Part shown: positions 42,709 through 52,267 of the stretch, piece after piece
How the letters are laid out: each line of letters opens with the position of its first letter
Numbering within the stretch: position 1 is the first letter of the stretch
Origin: Saccharopolyspora thermophila
GTDB lineage: Bacteria > Actinomycetota > Actinomycetes > Mycobacteriales > Pseudonocardiaceae
Assembly: GCF_014646075.1 (NCBI RefSeq)
Contig: NZ_BMMT01000015.1
Location: forward strand, 1-64,000
Direction: 5' to 3'
Length of the DNA: 64,000 nucleotides
Made by a program: the position numbers and the translations under genes
Notes under the pieces: model-generated
What the model was told of the DNA's origin: nothing
The model's input: only the letters and a program-made list of their open reading frames with translations
Databases searched by the model: none

Positions 42709-45402
42709 GTGACGCATTCCGAGGACCGACGCCTGCTGCTCATCGACGGCCACTCGATGGCCTACCGCGCCTTCTATGCCCTGCCGAAGGAGAACTTCCA
42801 GACCGGCACCGGGCAGTACACCAACGCGGTCTACGGCTTCACCTCGATGCTGATCAACCTGCTCCGCGACGAGCAGCCCACGCACCTCGCGGTGGCCTTC
42901 GACGTTTCGCGCAAGACCTTCCGCAGCGAGACCTTCACCGACTACAAGGCCAACCGCGGCGCCACGCCCGAGGAGTTTCGCGGCCAGGTCAGCCTGATCC
43001 AGGACGTGCTGGGCGCGCTGCACATCCCGGTGCTGAGCAAGGAGGGCTACGAGGCCGACGACGTCATCGCCACCCTCACCACCCAGGCGACGGCCGGTGG
43101 CTACCGGGTCTCCATCTGCACCGGCGACCGGGACGCGCTGCAACTGGTCACCGACGACGTCACCGTGCTCTATCCCACCAGGGGCGTCTCGGAGCTCACC
43201 AGGTTCACCCCGGAGAAGGTGCGGGAGAAGTACGGACTGTCGCCCGAGCAGTACCCCGACTTCGCCGCGCTGCGCGGCGACCCGTCGGACAACCTGCCCA
43301 AGATCCCCGGCGTGGGGGAGAAGACCGTCACCAAGTGGATCCAGCAGTTCGGTTCGCTGGCCGAGCTGGTCGACCGCGTCGACGAGGTCAGGGGCAAGGC
43401 CGGTGAGGCGCTGCGGGCCAACCTGTCGTCGGTGCTGCTCAACCGTCAGTTGACCGAGCTGGTGCGGGACGTGCCGCTGGAGTCGACGCCGGACGAGCTC
43501 GCCGTGCGCCCCTGGGACCGTGACGCGGTGCACCGGTTGTTCGACGAGCTGGAGTTCCGGGTGCTGCGGGACCGGCTGTTCGCCACCCTGTCCAGCGCCG
43601 AACCCGAGGTCGAGGAGGGCTTCGAGATTTCCGGCGGCGTCGTGCAGCCCGGGCAGCTGGGCGCGTGGCTGGACAAGCACGCCCGCAACGGCAACCGGGT
43701 CGGCCTGTCGTTCACCGGGCAGTGGGCGCGTGGGCGCGGCGACCTGGCCGGTGTGGCGCTGGCCACCGCCGATGGGGCGGGCGCCTATGTGGATGCCGCG
43801 TCGCTGACCCCTGAGGACGAGGCGGCGCTGGCCGCGTGGCTGGCCGACCCGGCCGCGACGAAGGCCGCGCACGACGTCAAGGGCCCGCTGCACGCCATCC
43901 GCGACCGCGGGTGGACGCTGGCGGGTCTGACCAGCGACACCGCCCTGGCGGCCTACCTGGTGCGGCCCGGCCAGCGGTCGTTCGAGCTGCCCGACCTGGT
44001 GGTCCGCTACCTGCAGCGGGAACTGCGCGTCGAGCGGGGCGAGGACGACGGCCAGCTGTCGTTGCTGGAGGACGAGGCCGAGACCCAGCAGAAGGCCGCG
44101 GCCGCGGAGCTGGTGAAGGCCCGGGCGGTGGCCGAGCTCGCCGAAGCCCTGGATGCCGAGCTGGACCGCATCGACAGCCGCGGGCTGCTCACCGACCTGG
44201 AGCTGCCGCTGCTGGTGGTGCTCAGCGAGCTGGAGGCGGCCGGCATCGCCGTGGACGCCGCGCAGCTGGCCGAGCTGGGCGCGCACTTCGCGGCCCGGGT
44301 CAAGCAGGCCGCGCAGGAGGCGTACGGGGTCATCGGCAAGGAGATCAACCTCGGTTCGCCGAAGCAGCTGCAGGTGGTGCTGTTCGACGAGCTGAACATG
44401 CCGAAGACCAAGCGCACCAAGACCGGCTACACCACCGACGCCGAGGCGCTGCAGACGCTGTACGAGAAGACCGGGCATCCGTTCCTGCAGCACCTGCTGG
44501 AGCATCGCGACGCCACCCGGTTGAAGACCACTGTGGACGGTTTGGTGAAGTCCATTTCGGACGACGGCCGGATCCACACCACGCTGAACCAGACCATCGC
44601 GGCCACCGGTCGGTTGTCGTCGACCGAGCCGAACCTGCAGAACATCCCGATCCGCACCGAGGAGGGCCGCCGCATTCGCGAGGTCTTCGTCGTCGGCGAC
44701 GGCTACGCGGAGCTGATGACCGCCGACTACAGCCAGATCGAGATGCGCATCATGGCGCACCTGTCCGGCGACGAGGGGCTCATCGAGGCGTTCCGTACCG
44801 GCGAGGACCTGCACAACTACGTGGCGTCGCGGGCGTTCGGGGTGCCGATCGAGGAGGTCGGCCCGGAGCTGCGCCGCCGGGTCAAGGCGATGTCCTACGG
44901 GCTGGCCTACGGCCTGTCCGCGTACGGGCTGGCGCAGCAGCTGCGGATCTCCGCCGAGGAGGCCAAGGCGCAGATGGACGCCTACTTCGCCCGGTTCGGC
45001 CGGGTGCGGGACTACCTGCGGGAGGTGGTGGAGCAGGCCCGTAAGGACGGCTACACCTCGACGATCCTCGGTCGGCGCCGTTACCTGCCCGACCTGGCCA
45101 GCGACAACCGGCAGCGGCGTGAGATGGCCGAGCGGATGGCGCTCAACGCGCCGATCCAGGGCAGCGCGGCCGACATCATCAAGGTCGCGATGCTCGGCGT
45201 GCACCGTGCGTTGCGGGACAATGACCTGCGGTCGCGGATGCTGCTGCAGGTGCACGACGAGCTGATCATCGAGGTCGCCGACGGGGAGCGCGACGAGGTG
45301 GAGAAGCTGGTGCGGGAGCAGATGGGGGCGGCCTACGAGCTCGACGTCCCGCTGGAGGTGTCGGTGGGGGTCGGCCGCTCCTGGGGCGCCGCCGCCCACT
45401 GA
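42709..45402 (+). CDS. polA: DNA polymerase I
   Basis: 897 residues from GTG 42709. It has an N-terminal 5'-3' nuclease (LLLIDGHSMAYRAFYALP, VAFDVSRKTFR, DNLPKIPGVGEKTV), a central 3'-5' exonuclease-like domain in which I do not find the catalytic D-x-E set, and the complete polymerase domain: TGRLSSTEPNLQNIPIRTEE, MTADYSQIEMRIMAHLSGDE, KAMSYGLAYGLSAYGLAQQ, LLQVHDELIIEV. A proofreading-deficient Pol I is normal in actinobacteria. It functions in repair and Okazaki-fragment processing. Confidence 0.97.
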   Translation: MTHSEDRRLLLIDGHSMAYRAFYALPKENFQTGTGQYTNAVYGFTSMLINLLRDEQPTHLAVAFDVSRKTFRSETFTDYKANRGATPEEFRGQVSLIQDVLGALHIPVLSKEGYEADDVIATLTTQATAGGYRVSICTGDRDALQLVTDDVTVLYPTRGVSELTRFTPEKVREKYGLSPEQYPDFAALRGDPSDNLPKIPGVGEKTVTKWIQQFGSLAELVDRVDEVRGKAGEALRANLSSVLLNRQLTELVRDVPLESTPDELAVRPWDRDAVHRLFDELEFRVLRDRLFATLSSAEPEVEEGFEISGGVVQPGQLGAWLDKHARNGNRVGLSFTGQWARGRGDLAGVALATADGAGAYVDAASLTPEDEAALAAWLADPAATKAAHDVKGPLHAIRDRGWTLAGLTSDTALAAYLVRPGQRSFELPDLVVRYLQRELRVERGEDDGQLSLLEDEAETQQKAAAAELVKARAVAELAEALDAELDRIDSRGLLTDLELPLLVVLSELEAAGIAVDAAQLAELGAHFAARVKQAAQEAYGVIGKEINLGSPKQLQVVLFDELNMPKTKRTKTGYTTDAEALQTLYEKTGHPFLQHLLEHRDATRLKTTVDGLVKSISDDGRIHTTLNQTIAATGRLSSTEPNLQNIPIRTEEGRRIREVFVVGDGYAELMTADYSQIEMRIMAHLSGDEGLIEAFRTGEDLHNYVASRAFGVPIEEVGPELRRRVKAMSYGLAYGLSAYGLAQQLRISAEEAKAQMDAYFARFGRVRDYLREVVEQARKDGYTSTILGRRRYLPDLASDNRQRREMAERMALNAPIQGSAADIIKVAMLGVHRALRDNDLRSRMLLQVHDELIIEVADGERDEVEKLVREQMGAAYELDVPLEVSVGVGRSWGAAAH

Positions 45403-45634
45403 ACCGGGCGCGGCCACGTGAGGTTGCGGGTCCGTTACGAAGACCGCACCGCGCGCGTTCGGCCGGGTTGCGGTGCGTTGCATGGTGGACATCACCGTCG
45501 GCGGGGCCGCCCGAACCCGCCGCGGCTCGATGCGGATAGCCTGCCCTACGCGTTCGGTGGCGACGGCTGCTGGGCGCAAAAGAGGCGCGGCTTCCCCCGA
45601 ACAACCGCGTGGCGCGCCAACCCCGAGGAGGATC

Positions 45635-46054
45635 ATGATCAGCGTCGACAGAGTGGACCACCTGGTCCTCACCGTCGCCGATGTCGATCGGGCACTGGAG
45701 TTCTACACGCAGATCCTCGGCATGACGCCGGTGACGTTCCCCGACGACCGGCGGGCGGTGAGCTTCGGCCGGCAGACCATCAAGCTGCACGCCGCCAGCG
45801 AACTCGTGGAACCGACCGCGATGCACCCGGTGCCCGGTTCGGCGAACCTCTGCTTCATCACCGGCAACGCGCTCAGCGAGGTGCAGGAGCACCTGCGCGC
45901 CAACGACGTGCGCATCGAGGAGGGCCCGGTCAGCCGGACCGGCGCGGAGGGCCCGATCACGTCGCTGTACCTGCGCGACCCCGACGGCAATCTGATCGAG
46001 ATCGCCCGCTACGACGACGCGCCGGAGGCCGAGCCCGCGCTGGAGGCGCAGTAG
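45635..46054 (+). CDS. VOC-family (glyoxalase/extradiol-type) protein
   Basis: 139 residues from the ATG at 45635, after GAGGAGG. The betaalphabetabetabeta modules are clear: VDHLVLTVADVDRALEFYTQ, FGRQTIKLHAASELVEP, ANLCFITGNALSEV, then SLYLRDPDGNLIEIARYDDA. Possible metal ligands are His9, His in IKLHA and Glu in LIEIARY. The substrate is not indicated. It precedes a MerR-type regulator by 43 bp. Confidence 0.85.
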   Translation: MISVDRVDHLVLTVADVDRALEFYTQILGMTPVTFPDDRRAVSFGRQTIKLHAASELVEPTAMHPVPGSANLCFITGNALSEVQEHLRANDVRIEEGPVSRTGAEGPITSLYLRDPDGNLIEIARYDDAPEAEPALEAQ

Positions 46055-46097
46055 CGTTGGTGGACCTTGCCCCGAGGGCAGGGTCCACACTGGCCGC

Positions 46098-46911
46098 ATG
46101 TTCAGCATCGGGGAGTTCGCGCAGCTGACCGGCCTGAGCCCGAAGGCGCTGCGGTTGTATGACAGGCAGGGCCTGCTGACCCCGGCTGCGGTGGATCCGT
46201 GGTCGAACTACCGCCGCTACTCGGCGGGTCAGCTGGAGCAGGCGATCCGGCTCAGGGCGCTGCGAGCCGCCGACGTCGGCCTGGATGAGGCCGGGCGGGC
46301 CGTGCGGAGGCGCGCGGAGGCGGCGGTGGTGCTCGCCCGAGCACCGGGCGCGGCTGGCCGAGCAGCGGCGGCGGCAGGACGCCGCGCTGGCCGCGGCGAG
46401 CGCGCTGCTGGAGTGCGAGCGCAGCTGGGAGGCTCGCGAGTGCGAGGTGGCGGCGCAGCCGTGGGCGGGTGTGGTGTTGCCGGTGTCGGGTGCCGAGGAG
46501 GACGACGAGCGGGCCAACGCCGCCTTCGCCGCCCTGTGGCAGGCGCTGGTGGCCGCGGACAACAAGCCGACCGGCCCGTTCTGGTCGTCGGTGCGCGCCG
46601 GGTCCACTGAGGACGATGTGGAGCTGGTGTGCTGCTGGCCGGTCGCTCGTGCGGTGCCGCCGGATTGGGCCGTCGCGGAGTGGACGGTGGTCGGCGGTGT
46701 GCTGCCCGCCGGGACGGAGCTGGTGGTGAGCTGGCGGCACGACGAGCCGCTGCCGCTGGTCGATTCCGCCGTTCCACCACCGGTCGTGGCGCTGCTGTGC
46801 GAGGCCGAACGGCGCGGGGTGGACCTGGACCTGGCGTCGCTGCGCCAGATCGGCTGGGTGGAGGACGGCGAGGTGGTCGGCATGCACGTCGCCGTCCCGT
46901 TGACCGGGTGA
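46098..46911 (+). pseudogene. MerR-family regulator with a frameshift
   Basis: The first frame gives a normal MerR DNA-binding domain: MFSIGEFAQLTGLSPKALRL, YDRQGLLTPAAVDPWSNYRRY, and QLEQAIRLRALRAADVGLDE. Near 46335-46342 the frame is lost; the coiled-coil (EHRARLAEQRRRQDAALAAA) and a C-terminal GyrI-like effector domain continue in another frame to 46911. Removing one C from CTCGCCCGAGCAC restores a single protein of about 270 residues. The downstream part has kept its codon character, so either the change is recent or it is a sequencing error. Confidence 0.75.
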
Positions 46912-47090
46912 CGAGCGATGCGCGCAGGACGCGGGCCCGGTCCCGCTGGCCGCCCACGCGGCGCGGTGTGGGTGAAACTCCCGTGGTTCCTCGCTCCCGG
47001 ACCTACCGGCCTCCGCACGCTCCGATCGCTCGATCGTGTTGCGGGTGCGAGAGCTAGCGTGTGTTCCCTTGAGAAACGGTTCACGCCCGT

Positions 47091-48500
47091 GTGCAGGGAG
47101 CAGGGGGCGCGGTGGGAGTGGGATTGTCCGCTGCGGAGTTGACGCGGGAGCACGCACATCAGGACGAGGCCGGCCATGCGTTGATGGAGCTGGGTGACGA
47201 ACGGCAGTGGCTGGTGTGGTTGACCGAGGAGCTGGTCCACACCGGTCACGGCCGGGAGCAGGTGGCCGCCGCCCTGATCGCGCGGCTGGGGGCTGACGGC
47301 GCGCGGGCTGCCGACGCCGAGCAGGCGCACGACATGGCGGGGCGCGCTCTACAGGACTTCGAGACGCTGCTCTGCGACCGCATCGTCGACCGGATCGGTG
47401 ATGCGGCCGCCGAGCAGCTCGAAACACTGGTCGGGAACCAGCGGGAGTTGCTCGGCGCGCTGCAGGCCGACGTGAGTCGCATCCGCCTGGGCGAGCTCGT
47501 CCGGCAGATCGACGGTCTGGCCTCACTGCACGCGTTGGGGCTGCCCGTCGAGCTGCTGACCAACCTGGACGACACGGCGGACCGGGAGTGCCTGAGCGAT
47601 CTCGTCAGGGAGATCGACAAGCTGGCGCAGATCAGGTCGTTGTGCCTGCCCACCGACGCCTTCGACGACGTCCCGGCGACGCTGGTGCAGGCATGGTTCT
47701 CCCAGGCGGTGTGCTCCGGGCCGGACGAGCTGGTGCACCATCCGCGGGCGTTGCGGCTGACCTTGTTGAGCGCGTTGTGCCACGGGCGTCGGATGGAGAT
47801 CACCGATCTGCTCGGCAGCATCCTGGTCGGTCTGCTGCACCGGATCCGGACTCGGGCGGAGCACCGGCTCGAGCAGGACAACCCCGCGCATCCGTCCTCG
47901 AGGCAGCGGGCGGACGCGGTGCTGCACAAGCTCGTGCGAGCTGCTCTCGCCCACCCCGACGACACCGTGCGGGCGGCGTTGTACCCGGTCGTCAGCGAAC
48001 GGGAGCTGCGGAAGCTGCTGGCCGGCGACGACTACGGGACCGTTCAGGCCCGGCGCCTGCGCGCGGCCCTGCGCGGGGCTTACTCCGCCCACCACGAGCA
48101 GGTCGTCAAGCTCGTGCTGGGCAGCCTGGAGTTCCGCTGTGCGGACGCGGGCTGCTGGGCGGTGCTGGCCGCGCTCGGCGAGTTGGCCGGCGACTACACC
48201 GCGTGCTGGGGCAGCGGCCGGTTCTACGACTCGGCCCAGGATCTCCCGTTGGACGAGGTGGTGCCGCCGGAGTGGCGGGCGGCCGTCGTGGGCCAGGAGG
48301 GGCGCGTCGACCGCGCCGTTTTCGAGCTGTGCGTGTTGCTGGCGGTCAGGGATCTGCTGTGCCTGCGGCGGATCTTCCTCGCCGGCGGGGGCCGGTGGGG
48401 AGAACCCGGGAGTCTTCCGATGCCGGTGGGTGCGCTGCCGGGCGACGCGGCCCGGGTGAGCCGTTCGCGGACGGTCTGCGCCGGCGAGATCCTCGCCTGA
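47091..48500 (+). mobile_element. Tn3-family transposase remnant, N-terminal half only
   Basis: 469 residues (start uncertain) covering the N-terminal and linker part of a Tn3-type TnpA. Recognisable stretches are REIDKLAQIRSLCLPTDAF, LVHHPRALRLTLLSALCHGR, RMEITDLLGSILVGLLHRIR, PVVSERELRKLLAGDDYG, LEFRCADAGCWAVLAALGEL, EVVPPEWRAAVVG, and FELCVLLAVRDLLCLRRIFL-AGGGRWGEP. Full TnpA is about 1,000 residues. The DDE catalytic half is missing and the last 35 residues are unrelated. No terminal inverted repeats are seen nearby. The reading frame is open over 1.4 kb, so truncation is old or the half-protein is retained. Confidence 0.72.
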
Positions 48501-48517
48501 CCGCCTGGAGCGCGGCG

Positions 48518-48547
48518 GTGCCGTGGGGGTCGACGGCCCCACGGCAC
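48518..48547. terminator. Hairpin terminator between convergent genes
   Basis: An 11-bp perfect stem, GTGCCGTGGGG with CCCCACGGCAC, with an 8-nt loop, between the transposase remnant and the YhgE/Pip-type gene. It can serve both strands. Confidence 0.7.
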
Positions 48548-48556
48548 TGCCGGCCG

Positions 48557-50581
48557 TCAGAGGGACAGTTCCGGCTTGAGGCGGCTCGGGGTCCAGACGC
48601 GCTGGCGCCAGGCCGCGATCGTGCTCAGCAGGAGCGCCGCCGCCAGGTAGCAGCCCAGCACCGCCACCGAGTTGGCCACCGCCGCCGAGGCGGGGCCGCC
48701 GTAGAGCAGGTGGCGCAGGCCGGTGACGACGTAGCTCAGCGGCAGCACCTGGTGTAGCGGGTGCAGCGGCTCCGGGATCGTCTGCCACGGGAACGTGCCG
48801 CCCGCGGTCACCAGTTGCAGCACCAGGATGACCAGGGCGATGAACTTGCCCTTCGGCCCGAACGCCGCGTTCAGCGCGTGCACCACCGCGGTGAACGCGA
48901 ACGAGGTCAGGATCAGGAAACCGAGGGTTGACCAGGGGTTCGCCGGGTGCACGCCCACGCCGAACACCACGACCACAAACAACAGCACCGCCTGCGCGAC
49001 GCCCACGAGGGCCGCGGGCAGCCAGCCGCCGAGGGCGATGCGCCACGGCGCGACACCGGCCGCCAGCGCGCGGGTGGACAGCGGGCGCACCAGCAGGAAC
49101 AGCACGAAGCCGCCGATCCACAGCGCCAGGCCCATGAAGAACGGTGCCAGCCCGGCACCGTAGGTGTCGGCCCTGACCTGCGCCTGGGTGTCGATGGCCA
49201 CCGGGTCGCCGATGGTGTCGGCGGTGGCGTTGCGGGTCTGCGGGTCGGGGTGCGGGATGTCGTCGGCGCCCCTGCCCAGCTCGGTCGCGAGCGTGGTGGA
49301 GCCGTCGACGAGTCGCCCGGAGCCGTCGACGAGCTGCCGGGTGCCCCCGGCGAGCCGGTCGGCGCCGTCGGCGAGCTGCCGGGTGCCGGTGAGCGCCTGC
49401 TGCTGGCCGGCGCGCAGCTGGTTCGCGCCGTCGTCGACCTGGGCCGAACCGTCGGCGAGCTGGCCGAGGGCGCCGGTCATGGTGGGCATCGCGTCGGCGA
49501 GCCTGCGGCTGCCCTCGGCGACCTGGCGGGAGCCGTCGGCCAGCGCGCGGAGCTGCCCGACCTGCGTCTGCACCGTGCCGTTGGCCTCGGTGATCGGGCT
49601 GGTGAGCTGGTCGAGGCCGGCGATGACGCGCTGCACCGTCGCCTCGTCGACCCCGGCCTGGCGCAGCTGGTCGGCGACGCGGTTTCGGGCCTGGTCGAGG
49701 TTGTCGACGATGTTCTGCGAGACGCCGCCGAGCACGTCGGCCTTGGCGGCGAGCTGCTCGTTGCCGGCGGCGACCTGCTCGGCACCGTCGGCGAGCCGCG
49801 CGGTCTGCTCCGGCAGCTGGGCCGTCGAGCTGCGCAGCCGGGCGAGACCGCTGCGCAGCTGGCCGGTGCCGTCGGCGAGCTGGTCGGCGCCGTCGGCGAG
49901 CCGGGTCTGGCCGTCGAGCAGCTGGTGTGCCCCGGTGGCGAGCTGCGCGGTACCCTGCTGTGCCTGGCCGAGCCCGTCGTGCAGCTGCCCGGCGCCGTCG
50001 GCCAGCTGGCCCGCGCCGTCCGCGGCCTGGACGGTTTTGTCGTGCACGGTGCTGAAGCCGAGCAGGAACCGGTTCGCCGCGTCGCTGCCCACGCTGGCCG
50101 CGACGCTCTTGCGGACCTCGGAGGCCACCTTGTCGGCGATCGTGCCGACCAGGTAGTTGTTGGCGTCGTTGGTGATCAGCCGCAGCGTGGCCTGCCGCGG
50201 TTCGAAGTCGGCGGGGGACAGCAGCGCCGCGGAGAAGTCACCGGGGATCACCAGCGCGAAGGTGTACTCGCCGCTGGCCACGCCTTCCCGGGCCTGCCGC
50301 TCGTCGGTGCGGTGCCAGGCGAACGTGCCGGAGTCGATCAGCTCCTGGTAGACGTCCTGCCCCGCGTCCAGGCGGCTGCCGTCCTCCCGCTGGGCGCCGG
50401 TGTCGGCGACGACCACGGCCGCGGGCACCGAGCCGAGCCGGCCGTAGGGGTCCCAGTTGGCGTAGAGGTACATCGCGCCGTACAGCAGCGGCACCAGGGT
50501 GACCGCGAGCAGCGCCAGCTTGGGCAGCCTGCCCGAGGTGAGGCGGCGCAGCTCGGTGGCGGCGATCCGGAACGTTGTCAT
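48557..50581 (-). CDS. YhgE/Pip-type ABC-2 membrane protein
   Basis: 674 residues. One N-terminal TM (LALLAVTLVPLLYGAMYLYA), an extracytoplasmic domain (about 45-180), then a long helical region of imperfect heptad-like repeats of the form QLADGAxQL (about 185-440), and five C-terminal TM helices with the ABC-2 fold. YhgE/Pip proteins are phage-receptor or export-related and are related to the type VII accessory protein EsaA. The start overlaps the ATPase-like gene as ATGA, so the two act together. Confidence 0.85.
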   Translation of the reverse strand: MTTFRIAATELRRLTSGRLPKLALLAVTLVPLLYGAMYLYANWDPYGRLGSVPAAVVVADTGAQREDGSRLDAGQDVYQELIDSGTFAWHRTDERQAREGVASGEYTFALVIPGDFSAALLSPADFEPRQATLRLITNDANNYLVGTIADKVASEVRKSVAASVGSDAANRFLLGFSTVHDKTVQAADGAGQLADGAGQLHDGLGQAQQGTAQLATGAHQLLDGQTRLADGADQLADGTGQLRSGLARLRSSTAQLPEQTARLADGAEQVAAGNEQLAAKADVLGGVSQNIVDNLDQARNRVADQLRQAGVDEATVQRVIAGLDQLTSPITEANGTVQTQVGQLRALADGSRQVAEGSRRLADAMPTMTGALGQLADGSAQVDDGANQLRAGQQQALTGTRQLADGADRLAGGTRQLVDGSGRLVDGSTTLATELGRGADDIPHPDPQTRNATADTIGDPVAIDTQAQVRADTYGAGLAPFFMGLALWIGGFVLFLLVRPLSTRALAAGVAPWRIALGGWLPAALVGVAQAVLLFVVVVFGVGVHPANPWSTLGFLILTSFAFTAVVHALNAAFGPKGKFIALVILVLQLVTAGGTFPWQTIPEPLHPLHQVLPLSYVVTGLRHLLYGGPASAAVANSVAVLGCYLAAALLLSTIAAWRQRVWTPSRLKPELSL

Positions 50582-51228
50582 CGTAGACCTTCAGCGGTGT
50601 CCGAAGTGGATGGTTCGGGGTTGTCCGCGCCGATGCGGGCAGGAAAGACGCCGAGCCTGTCGGCGGAGTGCGGGGAGCACAACGCGACCACGGCCAGTCC
50701 GCGCGCCGCCTGCCGGGCGGCCAGCTCGTACCAGCCGGCGGGGTCGCCGCCGTGGCGGTCCGGGCAGTCCAGGACCAGCGCGCGTACCGCGCGGGACTCG
50801 ACGGCGAGGTCCACCAGGAGCCTGGTGCGCGCGAGCCCGGCGAGGTTCTCGAAGCGCTCGGTGGCGGGCAGTTCGCGGGCCTGCAGCCAGGCGCGCACCG
50901 CGCGGCGGCCGGACCGTCGCCCGGCCAGGCTGAGCCCTTCGGCGACGACGTCGCGCACCGGCAGTGCGCCCTCGGGTTCGGTGATCTGCGGGGCGTCGAC
51001 GACGGCGACGGCGCGCCGCAGCGCGCTCGGGTCCGCGGTGCCGTCCAGTCGCACCTCGCCCCTGGTGGGGCGCAGCCTGCCGGACAGCGCCAGGGCGAGC
51101 GCGGTGCGCCCGGAGTTCGGGTCCCCGGCCACCAGCAGCAGCCGACCGGACCTCGCGCGCAGCGAGGTGGGTGCCAGCAGCTGGCCGTGGGCTCCGGCCA
51201 CCTCGACGCCGGTGGCGACGATCTCCAC
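50578..51228 (-). CDS. Degenerate ABC-type ATPase partner of YhgE/Pip
   Basis: 216 residues with an ABC-ATPase outline, but key residues are altered. The P-loop reads GDPNSGRTAL, with Arg for the invariant Lys; no LSGGQ-like signature is visible where expected; Walker B is weak (VRALVLDCPD). RLRPTRGEVRLDGTADPSAL resembles the normal stretch after Walker A. It overlaps the YhgE/Pip start as ATGA. It may bind nucleotide without hydrolysing it, or act as a structural subunit. Confidence 0.75.
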   Translation of the reverse strand: MEIVATGVEVAGAHGQLLAPTSLRARSGRLLLVAGDPNSGRTALALALSGRLRPTRGEVRLDGTADPSALRRAVAVVDAPQITEPEGALPVRDVVAEGLSLAGRRSGRRAVRAWLQARELPATERFENLAGLARTRLLVDLAVESRAVRALVLDCPDRHGGDPAGWYELAARQAARGLAVVALCSPHSADRLGVFPARIGADNPEPSTSDTAEGLR

Positions 51229-51273
51229 GCCGACTCCTTGACTCTCTCGACCGGTGCGCCGGCCGGGCGGGTG

Positions 51274-52206
51274 TCAGCGCAGCGCGGTGGCCGGTCGTAC
51301 CTCCCACGTGGTCCACAGTGGCCGGTAGCCCTGGCGGGGCCAGAACACCGAGGACAGTGGGTTCGGTGGGTTGTAGTGCAGGAAACTGCCGAGGACCCCG
51401 GCGCGGGCGAACTCGTCGTGCACCCAGGTCATCAGCTGGCGGCCGACGCCGGTGCCGCGGACCTGCTCGTGCACCGACAGGCAGTTGACGTAGGCCCACA
51501 TGCCCGGGTGCAGGCGGTGGCTGCCGGGTGACCCGCCGGTGTCGACCCAGCCGCACTCCGCGACCGCGACCGGTGTGCCGTCCCGCTCCGCCAGCCACAC
51601 CGGATCGCTGGAGTGCAGGCGCATGTGCGCAGCGGTCCGTTTGAGCCGCGGGGCGTCGGGGCGGTACACCGACGCACCGACCAGGGCGGCGTACTCGAGC
51701 TCGGTGAGGGTGAGCTCGACGACGGCGTCCAGGTCGGCCGGTCCGGCGCGACGCACCTTTACGGTACCAGACAGTTTCGTTAGTCGGGTCTCGGTGGTGG
51801 GCCGACGCACAGCAAGACAGGACAGCGGAACGAACCCGTGGTCCAGCAGGGCCCTGGTCGCGGGCACGTCGCGGCTGGGCCAGGTGACCACGCACGAGGA
51901 GTCCCGCTCCGGCGCGCCGCGCTCGGCCAGCCACGTCCGCCACGCGTGCAGCAACGCGTCCATGCCCTCCCGGGGGTGCGCGCCGACCAGCGGGAACAAC
52001 TCCAGGACGACTTCGGTCTGCCACAGGGTCGGCATCGACCCCGGCGGGTTCACGGTGCGTGCGACGATCCCCGCCACCGGAGACCCGTCCCGGGTGTGCG
52101 CCATGATCGGCTCGCCCTCCGGCACCGGGTAGGTGGCCGGCAGCTGCGGATCCACAGTCGCGAACCGCGCGCACTGCGTCCGCACCAGGTCCTGGGCAGT
52201 TGCCAC
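51274..52206 (-). CDS. GNAT-family N-acetyltransferase
   Basis: 310 residues from a GTG at 52206, after GAGGAG. The C-terminal half is a GNAT domain: acceptor strands VRRAGPADLDAVVELTLTEL, then AYVNCLSVHEQVRGTGVGRQ (the acetyl-CoA pyrophosphate loop R-G-T-G-V-G) and FLHYNPPNPLSSVFWPRQGY. The N-terminal half looks like a second, degenerate GNAT fold. Substrate unknown. Confidence 0.85.
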   Translation of the reverse strand: MATAQDLVRTQCARFATVDPQLPATYPVPEGEPIMAHTRDGSPVAGIVARTVNPPGSMPTLWQTEVVLELFPLVGAHPREGMDALLHAWRTWLAERGAPERDSSCVVTWPSRDVPATRALLDHGFVPLSCLAVRRPTTETRLTKLSGTVKVRRAGPADLDAVVELTLTELEYAALVGASVYRPDAPRLKRTAAHMRLHSSDPVWLAERDGTPVAVAECGWVDTGGSPGSHRLHPGMWAYVNCLSVHEQVRGTGVGRQLMTWVHDEFARAGVLGSFLHYNPPNPLSSVFWPRQGYRPLWTTWEVRPATALR

Positions 52207-52267
52207 CGCTGCTCCTCGACGTTCGGCTCCACCCAGCACTATGCAGCCCGCGCCGCTGTCGCGGCGG

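Noticed and set aside
42682..45672. 996-codon open frame antisense to polA
   Set aside because: Third-position GC bias of polA explains it; the composition is Arg/Gly/Leu/His-rich with no domain, and polA itself has every expected motif.
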